Below, piece by piece: positions 33,586-42,121 of a DNA stretch of 64,000 nucleotides. Both the position numbers and the translations under genes were made by a program. The first letter of the stretch is position 1; each line of letters opens with the position of its first letter. Under the pieces are notes generated by a model. The model searched no databases. It saw only the letters and a program-made list of their open reading frames with translations, and was not told where the DNA came from. This stretch comes from CAYVUM01 sp964619055 (GTDB lineage: Bacteria; Pseudomonadota; Alphaproteobacteria; Rhodospirillales; Defluviicoccaceae): the NCBI GenBank assembly GCA_964619055.1, contig CAZUDB010000009.1:13430-77429 (forward strand). The letters run 5' to 3'.

Positions 33586-34035
33586 ATGCTCGCCATCACC
33601 GATTTGCCGCATGTCAATGCTGCCCTCAACGGGGCCAGCATCATCTGTCTCGCCGCCGGTCTTTGGTTCATTCTGCATGGGGATCGCGCGCGTCACCGCA
33701 TCAGCATGCTGTCGGCCCTGGCGGTGTCGGCTGCGTTTCTGGTGACTTACCTAATTTATCACTTCAACGCCGGGCTGGCGAAGTTCGGCGGTGAAGGCAT
33801 CATCCGGCCCATCTACTTCACAATCCTCATCGTGCACGTCATCATGGCAGTCGTCATCACCCCGCTCGTGCCCTTGACCGTCTGGCGCGCCTGGACCGGC
33901 CGGTTCGAACAACACCGCAAGCTCGCGCGCTGGACTTGGCCAATGTGGATGTTCGTCGCTGTCTCCGGCGTCGTCGTTTACGTGATGGCCGTCCACCTCT
34001 ACCCGTTCCCGGGAGGGCCCTATGACCGCGGCTGA
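33586..34035 (+). CDS. DUF420 membrane protein (CtaM/YozB-like)
   Basis: 149-aa protein with four membrane helices. Conserved His positions lie at or near helices: LPHVNAALN, LIYHFNAG, ILIVHVIMA, the FEQHRKLARWTWPMW loop, and AVHLYP. In Gram-positive bacteria the DUF420 protein CtaM is needed for making functional heme A-type oxidases, so a similar assembly role is likely. Start ATG at 33586. It overlaps the oxidase-like gene by 14 bases, so these two are coupled. Confidence 0.88.
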   Translation: MLAITDLPHVNAALNGASIICLAAGLWFILHGDRARHRISMLSALAVSAAFLVTYLIYHFNAGLAKFGGEGIIRPIYFTILIVHVIMAVVITPLVPLTVWRAWTGRFEQHRKLARWTWPMWMFVAVSGVVVYVMAVHLYPFPGGPYDRG

Positions 34036-35449
34036 CCAAGCGCACCTTGGAACCGGTTCACTTGCGCCGGCTCTGCAGCGTGAGTTGTACGGTTGGACCG
34101 CCCTCGCCGTCGGGGCGCTCGCCATTGCGGGCATTTACGCCTTCCTGCTCGGCGTCTCTAGGGTTCCGGGCATCGAAGCGGTGTTCCCCTGGCCCGTCGG
34201 CTTTTTTCACAAAAGCCTAGTCGTGCATGTGGTGTTTTCGTTCGTTATCTGGCTGCTTGCAATGTTTGGTGCCCTCGGTGCGCTCTCTGTGGCCCGGGAG
34301 GAGGCACCCTCGGGCTCCGCAGCCGGAATTGCCTCGGTGTGGCTTATGGCAGCGGCCTTTCCGCTGCTCTTCGCCCCGGCATTCCTGGATCGCGGCGAGG
34401 CGAGCCTGAACAACTATGTGCCGGCCATCATCGACCCTGTCTACTACACCGGCCTGATCGTTGTTGCGCTTTCGGCTCTGCTGTCGGCCGCGCGGGTAAT
34501 CGGCACGGTGGGTTCGTCCGCCCCGCGCCACTCGGACCCCCTGGTACGAGCGGCGGTGGCGGCTGGTGTGATCGCCCTATTGGCAATTGTCAGCTTCGCC
34601 ATCGCGGCCGCCCTGTTGTGGGGAGAGACGCCGTCACCAGCGTTCAATGAAGACCTGTTCTGGGGTGGCGGCCATGTTCTGCAGGCTCTCAACACGCTCC
34701 TGATCCTGATGGCCTGGTGCCGCTTGGCCGGGAACGATACGCCGGCGCGGACCGGCCGTGCGCTGAGTGTTGCGGCCTTGTGGCTGGTACTCGTGGCCCT
34801 AGCGGCTCCGGTGATTTACGCCGTGTCGGACCCATTCAGCGTCAACCAGTATCGGGCGTTTACGGCGCTGCAATACTTGCTGGGACCGCCGGCGATCCTC
34901 GTCGCCGCCGCTTTGCTTCGCGATCGCCATGGCAGCCTGGCGTGGCACAATCCCGGCCACCTTGCGCTGATCTTGTCGATGGCGCTATTTGCGCTCGGCG
35001 GCACCCTTGGTCTGTTTATTGACGGCGCGGACACACGCACGCCGGCGCACTATCATGGCGTCATCGGGGCCGTAACGCTCGCCCTCATGGGCATGGTCAT
35101 GCTCGTTGTTTTGCCGGGATTGAATCGGCCTGCGGCTCGCGATCGCACCGTACGCATTCAAGTGTACTGCTTCGCCGGTGGCCAGGCGGCGGCATGCCTT
35201 GGTCTGTTCCTGGCCGGCGGCTACGGGGCACCCCGCAAGGTTGCCGGCGCGGCCCAGGGGCTGGAGCACATCGGGGCCCATATCGGAATGGCGCTCAATG
35301 GGATCGGCATGCTGTTTGCCGTCGCCGGCGGCGCGATCTTTGTGTGGCTGGCAGGCCGAGCCTTGTTGCGCCGCCCGTCCGTGGGTGAAGCCGGAAGAAA
35401 TACCGGCGCGGTGCTGCCACAGGGGCGGCCCGGCACGGAAGCACCCTAG
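34022..35449 (+). CDS. Heme-copper oxidase subunit I-like protein without the helix VII Cu(B) histidines
   Basis: 475-aa polytopic protein with about 12 hydrophobic helices, distantly like cbb3/NOR-type subunit I. Compared with the genuine CoxA in this window: helix II His is kept (H69 in LVVHVVFSF); the helix VI His is kept (H218, WGGGHVLQ) but the Tyr four residues on is Ala; the helix VII HH pair is replaced (V268-S269-D270 region, then NQYRAF); the helix X HxH is kept (H343-H345, AHYHGV). The protein should therefore bind two hemes but not a normal Cu(B). It is coupled to the DUF420 gene and lies ahead of ctaB. A role in heme handling or oxidase assembly is inferred; a divergent true oxidase is the alternative. 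Confidence 0.8.
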   Translation: MTAADQAHLGTGSLAPALQRELYGWTALAVGALAIAGIYAFLLGVSRVPGIEAVFPWPVGFFHKSLVVHVVFSFVIWLLAMFGALGALSVAREEAPSGSAAGIASVWLMAAAFPLLFAPAFLDRGEASLNNYVPAIIDPVYYTGLIVVALSALLSAARVIGTVGSSAPRHSDPLVRAAVAAGVIALLAIVSFAIAAALLWGETPSPAFNEDLFWGGGHVLQALNTLLILMAWCRLAGNDTPARTGRALSVAALWLVLVALAAPVIYAVSDPFSVNQYRAFTALQYLLGPPAILVAAALLRDRHGSLAWHNPGHLALILSMALFALGGTLGLFIDGADTRTPAHYHGVIGAVTLALMGMVMLVVLPGLNRPAARDRTVRIQVYCFAGGQAAACLGLFLAGGYGAPRKVAGAAQGLEHIGAHIGMALNGIGMLFAVAGGAIFVWLAGRALLRRPSVGEAGRNTGAVLPQGRPGTEAP

Positions 35450-35635
35450 CGTCGTCCCTCCTGGCCCTGACAGCTGCACCAGGGGGGTCAGCCCTCTGCG
35501 GAATGCAGTTAACGAGGCCCTGAAGGTGTGGAATGATGAGCGGATGGGTTGCGTGAGACAGCGGCAATCGCAGGGCCGGAACAGCGCTAAAATACCGGTC
35601 GGCGCGGCCGGATCGATGAGGCCAAGGAGGAACGG

Positions 35636-36574
35636 GTGTTGAGTGCGGGTACCAAGCCGGTTGTGGACACAGCACCGCGGCTGGAGCGCCGTGCGCCCCG
35701 GTTTTCGCTGCGCGACCATGCGGTTTTGCTGAAGCCGCGGGTGATGTCGCTGGTCGTGTTTACGGCCATTGTCGGGATGGTCTTGGCACCGGCACCCATC
35801 GAGATGATGACGGCGATCATCGCTATCGCCTGCATCGCCGTTGGCGCGGGCGCCTCGGGTGCGCTCAACATGTGGTACGACCGGGATATCGATCGTGAAA
35901 TGGTGCGCACGTGCGACCGGCCCTTGCCCGCGGGCCGCCTGACGCCCGAGCGAGCCCTTGGCGTGGGTATCGTGCTGGCACTCGGTTCCGTCGCCACCAT
36001 GGCTTGGCAAGTGGGACTGGTCCCCGCCGGATTGCTTCTGCTCACCATCGCCTACTATGTGTTCTTCTACACGATGTGGCTGAAGCGACGCACCCCGTAC
36101 AACATTGTGATTGGTGGCGCTGCAGGCGCGTTTCCGCCCCTGATCGGCTGGGCGGCCGCCAGCGGGACGGTGGGGCCTGGTGCGATTGTACTATTCTTGA
36201 TTATTTTCTTGTGGACCCCACCGCATTCCTGGGCGCTCGCCCTGTTCCGGCAAAGCGACTATGATCGCGCCGGCGTGCCAATGCTGCCCGTCGTGGCCGG
36301 CCCGGCCGAGACCGGCCGCCAGATCATGATCTACACTCTGATCCTGGTGCCCGTGACGCTGTTGCCCGTGGTTGTGGGCACGGGGGGACTGCTCTATGGC
36401 ATCGCCGCCGTCCCTCTCGGTGTTGGAATGATCGTCCATGCTTGGCGCACGCGGCGGGGCGATGACAATGCAGCGGCGCGAGCGTTGTTCTTCTATTCGA
36501 TCCTGTATCTGTTTTTGATTTTTGTTGCTCTGCTGCTGGACCGCGCCCTGTCGCCGCTGATTGCCGTGTCGTGA
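35636..36574 (+). CDS. ctaB: Protoheme IX farnesyltransferase (heme O synthase)
   Basis: UbiA-family integral membrane enzyme that farnesylates heme B to heme O, the first step to heme A. 312 aa with about eight or nine helices. LLKPRVMSLVVFTAIVGM opens the catalytic region, NMWYDRDIDREMVRT is the first Asp-rich motif, RPLPAGRL follows, and YTMWLKRRTPYNIVIGGAAGAFPP is the conserved loop. Start is GTG with AGGAGG 5 bases upstream. Heme A synthase (ctaA) is not in the window. Overlaps the M32 peptidase start (GTGA). Confidence 0.95.
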   Translation: MLSAGTKPVVDTAPRLERRAPRFSLRDHAVLLKPRVMSLVVFTAIVGMVLAPAPIEMMTAIIAIACIAVGAGASGALNMWYDRDIDREMVRTCDRPLPAGRLTPERALGVGIVLALGSVATMAWQVGLVPAGLLLLTIAYYVFFYTMWLKRRTPYNIVIGGAAGAFPPLIGWAAASGTVGPGAIVLFLIIFLWTPPHSWALALFRQSDYDRAGVPMLPVVAGPAETGRQIMIYTLILVPVTLLPVVVGTGGLLYGIAAVPLGVGMIVHAWRTRRGDDNAAARALFFYSILYLFLIFVALLLDRALSPLIAVS

Positions 36575-38112
36575 CCGCCTCCAAGTTGAACGCCTCGGAG
36601 GCCACCGCCTACGGCCGGCTGGAAGCCCTGTTTCGCCAGCTGGACGCTTTGTCCGGAGCAGAAGCGATGCTGCATTGGGACATGGCGACGATGATGCCGC
36701 CGGGCGGATCGGACGCACGGGCCGACCAATTGGCCTGCCTGCGTGCCTTTGGCCACGAGCGTCTGACGGCGCCCGAGATGGTCGAGCTTCTCGCCCAAGC
36801 GGAGTCCGAGGTCAGTGTGGATCAGCAACCCGAGGCCGTCTGGCGTCAGGCCAATGTCCGCGAGATGCGACGCCGCCACGCCCATGCGACGGCGCTGACG
36901 TCCGAGCAGGTGGACCGCCTGTCGCGGGCTGTCTCCGCTTGCGAGGCCGCCTGGCGCTCAGCCCGCGCCGATAGCGATTTCGCGGCCGTACTGCCGAGCC
37001 TGGAACGTGTTCTGGCCGTCGTTCAGGAAACGGCGGCGGCCAAAGCCGAGGCCCTCGGCTTATCTGCGTACGACGCGTTGCTCGACGAGTACGAACCCGA
37101 CGGCCGGTCCGCAGAGATCGACCGTGTGTTCGGGGAATTGGCCGGCTTCCTGCCGGAACTGCTCGGCCGGGTGCTGGAGCGACAGGCCGTTGGCCCCGCG
37201 CCGCAACCCCTGCAGGGACCGTTCCCCATCGAGCGCCAGCGGGATTTGGCAGTGGAACTCATGGGCCACTTCGGTTTCGATTTTCGCCATGGCCGGCTTG
37301 ACATCAGCCTCCATCCGTTTTGCGGCGGCACGCCTGACGATGTCCGGATCACGACACGCTATGACGAGAGCGACTTCACGTCAGCGCTGATGGGCGTGCT
37401 TCATGAGACCGGTCATGCCCTCTACGAGCGTGGCCTGCCGCCCGCTTGGCGTGGCCAACCCGTGGGCGAAGCGCGCGGCATGGCCATGCATGAGAGCCAA
37501 TCCCTCCTGATCGAGATGCAAGTGTGCCGCTCGAAGCCGTTTCTCACGTTCGCGGCCCCGCTTGCCCGGACGCACTTGGCGGGAGCCGCGGCTCAAACCG
37601 CCGCTTGGTCCGTCGACAATCTGTATCGCATCTACACCCGGGTTCGGCCCGGCTTCATCAGGGTCGATGCGGACGAGGTCACCTATCCGGCCCACGTCAT
37701 CCTGCGGTACGAGCTGGAGCGGGCCATGATCGCCAGTGATCTGGCACCGAAGGACCTGCCCGCCGCCTGGAATGACGGGATGCAACGGCTCCTCGGTCTG
37801 GTGCCGCCAGATGACCGACTGGGTTGTCTACAAGACATCCACTGGTACGACGGCGCCTGGGGTTATTTTCCCACCTACACCCTCGGCGCAATGATCGCCG
37901 CTCAGCTATTCGAGGCCGCCACCGCGGCCATAGCAGACCTGCCGGACCAAATTGAAAACGGTGCGTTTTCGGCCCTCATCGAGTGGCTGCGTAGATCCGT
38001 CCATGGCCAAAGTTCCAGGCTCACGACCCGGGATCTCCTCATCAACGCCACCGGCCGGGATTTGGACCCATCTAGCTTTCGCCGCCACCTAGAGTCCCGC
38101 TATCTGGTCTAA
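36571..38112 (+). CDS. M32 family metallocarboxypeptidase
   Basis: 513-aa thermostable carboxypeptidase 1-type enzyme. The zinc motif HETGHALYERGLP (HExxH) is followed by the third-ligand Glu in HESQSLLIE. Other family landmarks are DMATMMPPGG, DVRITTRYDESDF (GDVRITTR loop), and YFPTYTLGAM. Cytoplasmic, broad-specificity removal of C-terminal residues. Start GTG overlaps the ctaB stop by four bases, so it is probably co-transcribed with ctaB, though a functional link is not evident. Confidence 0.95.
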   Translation: MTASKLNASEATAYGRLEALFRQLDALSGAEAMLHWDMATMMPPGGSDARADQLACLRAFGHERLTAPEMVELLAQAESEVSVDQQPEAVWRQANVREMRRRHAHATALTSEQVDRLSRAVSACEAAWRSARADSDFAAVLPSLERVLAVVQETAAAKAEALGLSAYDALLDEYEPDGRSAEIDRVFGELAGFLPELLGRVLERQAVGPAPQPLQGPFPIERQRDLAVELMGHFGFDFRHGRLDISLHPFCGGTPDDVRITTRYDESDFTSALMGVLHETGHALYERGLPPAWRGQPVGEARGMAMHESQSLLIEMQVCRSKPFLTFAAPLARTHLAGAAAQTAAWSVDNLYRIYTRVRPGFIRVDADEVTYPAHVILRYELERAMIASDLAPKDLPAAWNDGMQRLLGLVPPDDRLGCLQDIHWYDGAWGYFPTYTLGAMIAAQLFEAATAAIADLPDQIENGAFSALIEWLRRSVHGQSSRLTTRDLLINATGRDLDPSSFRRHLESRYLV

Positions 38113-38528
38113 CCGACTGGACAGACAATGGGATTTCGCCGGCCTTGGGCGTGCTCGAGAAGCCGGATTCGCCGCGCTCAAAATGTTCACGCATGTTTTC
38201 GCGGCAACGGGGTGACAAAGACGAAGAAATGACTAAGATGAAGTCACTGAGATGTGTGCGGTGTTGAGTCCGGTCGAGTTCTCCGGAGCCCGTTGACCCC
38301 CGATCACCCAGGTCCTGGGGACAGCACCGAATGGGTGGAGTCATCGCTTCGACTTCACCACAAAAACAGCAAGCCTAGCGGCGGTGATGGCGGGATCGGG
38401 AGCCAATCGCAAACGTCGCGCAGTTACACGTCGGCCCCATTCACAGGTCGACACCGAGCTGAGCGGGATGGTCCAACTCGATCCTTGCGCCACGAGTGAC
38501 CGACCGGACCAGCTGCGCGGGAGCGATC
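38113..38528. other. Intergenic region upstream of proV
   Basis: 416 bases. An inverted repeat TGACT-(7)-AGTCA lies at 38230-38246. A 7-base TGACAAAG...TGACTAAG cluster surrounds it, which could serve an osmoregulatory or BetI-like regulator, though I cannot match a known box. No convincing coding frame; the few open frames lack ribosome sites and family features. Confidence 0.45.
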
Positions 38529-39815
38529 ATGAACGACCTCAAAACCGTCGTTGCCGACGACGCAGCCGGCGGCCCTCCGAAACTTCTGACCAAAAGTCTC
38601 TACAAAGTGTTCGGACCCAACCCGGATGCGGCCATTGAGCTTGCTCAAAAGGGAGCGGCCAAGGACGAGATCTTTCGCAAGACATCCAGCGTGGTTGCCG
38701 TCAACGACATTACCATGGCCGTGGAAGCGCGCGAGATTTTTGTCGTCATGGGGCTTTCCGGATCGGGCAAATCGACGCTGATCCGCTGTCTCAACCGCCT
38801 GTTCGATCCGTCATCGGGATCCATCGAAATCGATGGCGAGGACATCGTCGGCGTCGACAACGAAACGTTGCGCCAAGTGCGCCTGAACAAGATGACCATG
38901 GTGTTCCAGCACTTCGCCCTGCTGCCACACCGCTCCGTTGCCGAGAACGTGGAGTACGGCCTGAAGGTGCGGGGGCTGGACCCTGCGGTCCGGCGTGAGC
39001 GGGCCATGGAGGCGCTGACCGTGGTCGGTCTGGACGCCTGGGCCGACTCCTATCCCCACAACCTTTCCGGAGGCATGCAGCAGCGCGTTGGCCTCGCCCG
39101 CGCGCTCGCCGTGGACCCGGAGATCATGCTGATGGACGAGCCGTTCAGCGCCCTCGACCCGTTGATCCGCCGCGACATGCAGGATGAATTGTTGCGCATT
39201 CAGGAGCGATATCAAACGACCATCGTCTTTATCACCCACGATCTTGGAGAGGCTCTACGCCTCGGCAACCAGGTTGCGATCATGAAAGACGGCCACTTCG
39301 TGCAGGTGGGCCGACCGGACGAAATTGTCACCCAGCCGGCCGACGATTACGTCAGCGCCTTCACTCAGGATGTGGATCGCGGCCGCGTGTTGTCCGTGGG
39401 CTCGATTTTGCGTCCGGTGACGGCATTGCCGCTGGACGGCGCCACCGTCGCCGATGTCCGCCGAAAGTTTCAGGAGGAGCAGGTGGACGCGATCTACGCC
39501 ACCGACAACGGTGGCCGCCCGGCGGGGATCGTCCTCGCCAGGGACGTGACGACCCAGGATGACAGCAGCGGCATCAAGGACCTGCTTCGCAACGACTTTC
39601 CGGAGGTGGAGCCGGAGGAGCCGATCTTTGAGGTTTATGAGCGTTGTTCCATGGGCCTGCCCTTAGCTGTTGTCGATCAGGACCAAGGGCGCTTGTTGGG
39701 TGTGGTCACGCCCATTGACATCTTTGCCGCGCTGAACGCGGCCGATCAGGACAACCCCAGCGACGCGGCACCGGATATCTCCGCCGGCGCGCCTATTACG
39801 GGAGGAGCGGCATGA
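38529..39815 (+). CDS. proV: Glycine betaine/proline ABC transporter ATPase (ProV/OpuAA)
   Basis: 428-aa ATPase powering compatible-solute uptake. Walker A GLSGSGKSTLIR, Q-loop MVFQHFALLPHRSV, signature LSGGMQQRVGLARA, Walker B IMLMDEPFSALDPL, then a C-terminal pair of CBS domains (from about residue 290) typical of ProV. ATG at 38529, with GGAG upstream; a longer frame starts at 38496. Overlaps proW by ATGA. CBS domains sense ionic strength in OpuA-type systems, so activity may be osmotically gated. Confidence 0.95.
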   Translation: MNDLKTVVADDAAGGPPKLLTKSLYKVFGPNPDAAIELAQKGAAKDEIFRKTSSVVAVNDITMAVEAREIFVVMGLSGSGKSTLIRCLNRLFDPSSGSIEIDGEDIVGVDNETLRQVRLNKMTMVFQHFALLPHRSVAENVEYGLKVRGLDPAVRRERAMEALTVVGLDAWADSYPHNLSGGMQQRVGLARALAVDPEIMLMDEPFSALDPLIRRDMQDELLRIQERYQTTIVFITHDLGEALRLGNQVAIMKDGHFVQVGRPDEIVTQPADDYVSAFTQDVDRGRVLSVGSILRPVTALPLDGATVADVRRKFQEEQVDAIYATDNGGRPAGIVLARDVTTQDDSSGIKDLLRNDFPEVEPEEPIFEVYERCSMGLPLAVVDQDQGRLLGVVTPIDIFAALNAADQDNPSDAAPDISAGAPITGGAA

Positions 39816-40837
39816 GCGACCAGTCCACGACTGAGAGCGGCGGCATAGGCCAGATCCTAGTCGACCTGCCTGAGTCCTTGAGTTTCTCTTACTATGGCAC
39901 GATCCCGCTTGATGACGGCATCGACTGGCTGGTCAAGGACTGGCTCGTTCCCAATTTTCGGCCCTTCTTTCGGGCCCTGCAGTGGCCAGTGGATCAAGTG
40001 CTTATTGGCCTCGAAGCGTTTCTCCTCGCTGTCCCATTCATTCTGTTTGTCATCGTGTTCGCGCTGCTGGCCTGGCGCTTCGCCGGCCGCGGCGTCGCGA
40101 TCTTTACCGTCATCGCATTGTCTATCAACGACGTTATCGGGGTCTGGGAAGAAACCATGACCACGCTTGCGATGATCCTGACTGCTGTCCTGTTTTGCGC
40201 CATCGTCGGTATCCCGCTTGGCATCGCCGCCGCCCGCAGCAACACGGTGTCAACCATCGTCCGGCCAATTCTGGACATCATGCAAACGATCCCGTCGTTC
40301 GTTTACCTGGTTCCGATTGTCATGCTGTTCGGCGTCGGCATCGTGCCCGGCGTGATCGCCACGATCATCTTTGCGTTGCCGCCGATTGTGCGGCTCACCA
40401 ATCTCGGCATACGCCAGGTCCGGGACGAGATGGTGGAGGCGGGCTTCGCCTTCGGCTCCACCCGACGCCAGGTGTTGTTCGAGATTCAGATCCCGCTGGC
40501 GCTCCGCACGATCATGGCCGGGCTTAATCAGACTTTGATGCTCGCCTTGTCGATGACCGTCATCGCTGCCTTGATCGGCGCCGGTGGCCTCGGTCTGACG
40601 GTCTACACTGGATTGGGCCGGCTTGATGTGGGCGGCGCTACAGTGGGCGGCATCGGCATCGTCCTGATCGCCATCGTGTTGGACCGCATTACGCAGGCCC
40701 TGGGCACGAAACAACCTGATGGGGCACGGCGCACTTTTGCGGGTTTGGCTCGGCAGTGGTTCGGAATCCGACTGGGGCGCAACGGAGCGTCCGACCTCAG
40801 CAACGGTCGGGTCGACGTTGTGGCCCAAAAACCGTAA
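39812..40837 (+). CDS. proW: Glycine betaine/proline ABC transporter permease (ProW/OpuAB)
   Basis: 341-aa permease. The N-terminal ~70 residues are a soluble/amphipathic extension (IPLDDGIDWLVKDWLVPNFRPFF) as in ProW. Six or seven helices follow, with the EAA-type coupling loop GFAFGSTRRQVLFEIQIPLALRTIMAGLNQTLML. It forms the translocation pathway with a second copy. Starts in the proV stop. Confidence 0.95.
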   Translation: MSDQSTTESGGIGQILVDLPESLSFSYYGTIPLDDGIDWLVKDWLVPNFRPFFRALQWPVDQVLIGLEAFLLAVPFILFVIVFALLAWRFAGRGVAIFTVIALSINDVIGVWEETMTTLAMILTAVLFCAIVGIPLGIAAARSNTVSTIVRPILDIMQTIPSFVYLVPIVMLFGVGIVPGVIATIIFALPPIVRLTNLGIRQVRDEMVEAGFAFGSTRRQVLFEIQIPLALRTIMAGLNQTLMLALSMTVIAALIGAGGLGLTVYTGLGRLDVGGATVGGIGIVLIAIVLDRITQALGTKQPDGARRTFAGLARQWFGIRLGRNGASDLSNGRVDVVAQKP

Positions 40838-40914
40838 TGGTGCTGGCCATGCAAACCATTTATGTCGAATTGCACACAGGCTCAATAAACCCATTAGCGT
40901 ACGGGAGACCAACC

Positions 40915-41952
40915 ATGACCCTCAAATCAATGTGCATTACCGGCGGCCTTGCCGCCGCCGTCAGCATCCTGGCGTCGGCCGGGATCGCCACGGCGGCTGA
41001 CATGCCCGGCGACGGCAAAACCATCAAGCTCGCCAGGGCCAGTTGGGACACCGGCTGGTTCCAGGCCGCATTGTATCAGAAGGCCTTCGAAGCGTTGGGC
41101 TACGAGGTCGAAGGACCGACAACGCTGGACAACCCGCCCTTTTATCAGGCTGTCGGCCAGGGTGACGTGGATGTCTGGGTCAACGGCTGGTTCCCCCTCC
41201 ACAATGACTACAAGGATGATTTCGAGCCCGGCGCGAAAGTGATCGGGTACGTTGCCGAGGGTGGCGCGCTCCAGGGGTACCTCATCGATAAGAAAACCGC
41301 AGACGAGCACGGCATTACTAATCTGGAAGACTTCAAGAAGGACGAGGTCAAGAAACTCTTCGACTCCAACGGCGACGGCAAGGCCGAGTTGGTCGCCTGC
41401 CCGCCCGGTTGGGGATGCGAGAAGGTCATCGCCCACCACTTGGACGCCTATGACCTGCGCGACCACGTGGAGCCCATCAAGGCTGCCTATTCGGCGTCCA
41501 TGGCTGATGCCATCGGCCGCTACAAGAACGGCGAGTCGATCTTCTTCTACACCTGGACTCCCAACTGGACCGTCGGTGTTCTGAAGCCCAACGAGGACGT
41601 CGTGTGGATCGAGGTGCCGCGTCCGGATCTGCCGGCGGATCAAAAGGAATTGGAAGACAAGACCATCATCGAAGGCGTGCTCGGCTGCGTCGACAATCCG
41701 TGCGAGATGGGCTGGCCCGCCAACGACATTCGCCCCGTGGCGAACGTCGCGTTCTTGGAGGAGAACCCCGCCGTCGCCAAACTGCTGGAGGTCATGTCCG
41801 TGCCGTTGGAGGACATCTTCGTGCAAAACGCCCGGATGAACGCCGGCGCCGATGATCCCGAAGACCTCGTCCAGGACGCGGAGTTGTGGATTGCCAATAA
41901 TAAGGATCAATTCGACGCGTGGATCAAGGAGGCCGCTGCCGCAACCAACTGA
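40915..41952 (+). CDS. proX: Glycine betaine ABC transporter substrate-binding protein (ProX)
   Basis: 345-aa periplasmic receptor. A clear signal peptide (MTLKSMCITGGLAAAVSI... ending ATAADM, cleavage near residue 24) precedes the OpuAC domain. Trp/Tyr residues for the aromatic cage appear in ASWDTGWFQAALYQKAF, DVWVNGWFPLHND and YTWTPNWTVGVL. ATG at 40915 with GGGAGA upstream; the open frame extends into proW. Followed by a strong terminator. Confidence 0.95.
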   Translation: MTLKSMCITGGLAAAVSILASAGIATAADMPGDGKTIKLARASWDTGWFQAALYQKAFEALGYEVEGPTTLDNPPFYQAVGQGDVDVWVNGWFPLHNDYKDDFEPGAKVIGYVAEGGALQGYLIDKKTADEHGITNLEDFKKDEVKKLFDSNGDGKAELVACPPGWGCEKVIAHHLDAYDLRDHVEPIKAAYSASMADAIGRYKNGESIFFYTWTPNWTVGVLKPNEDVVWIEVPRPDLPADQKELEDKTIIEGVLGCVDNPCEMGWPANDIRPVANVAFLEENPAVAKLLEVMSVPLEDIFVQNARMNAGADDPEDLVQDAELWIANNKDQFDAWIKEAAAATN

Positions 41953-41983
41953 GCATTGTGGCAACGCATCGCTATGACGATCG

Positions 41984-42005
41984 GGGGGCGCCGTGAGGCG
42001 CCCCC
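41984..42005 (+). terminator. Intrinsic terminator of proVWX
   Basis: Perfect 9-bp GC stem (arms 41984-41992 and 41997-42005) with a GTGA tetraloop, 32 bases after the proX stop, followed by TTT. It should end the transporter transcript. Confidence 0.85.
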
Positions 42006-42121
42006 TTTAGCGTTCGATCGTGCTTCGCCGTGAGGTTGGTCGGACCGGTTTTTGTTGACATGCGCCCCGAAGCGGGCCTTCACACACGGGAGTGTTCAAA
42101 TCGACGGAGCCGATTCCGGCC

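Noticed and set aside
34985..36010. 341-codon minus-strand frame across the end of the oxidase-like gene and ctaB
   Set aside because: Spans two well-supported plus genes and shows low-complexity composition only.
40927..41964. 345-codon minus-strand frame opposite proX
   Set aside because: The plus frame has a signal peptide and OpuAC features; the opposite frame has none.
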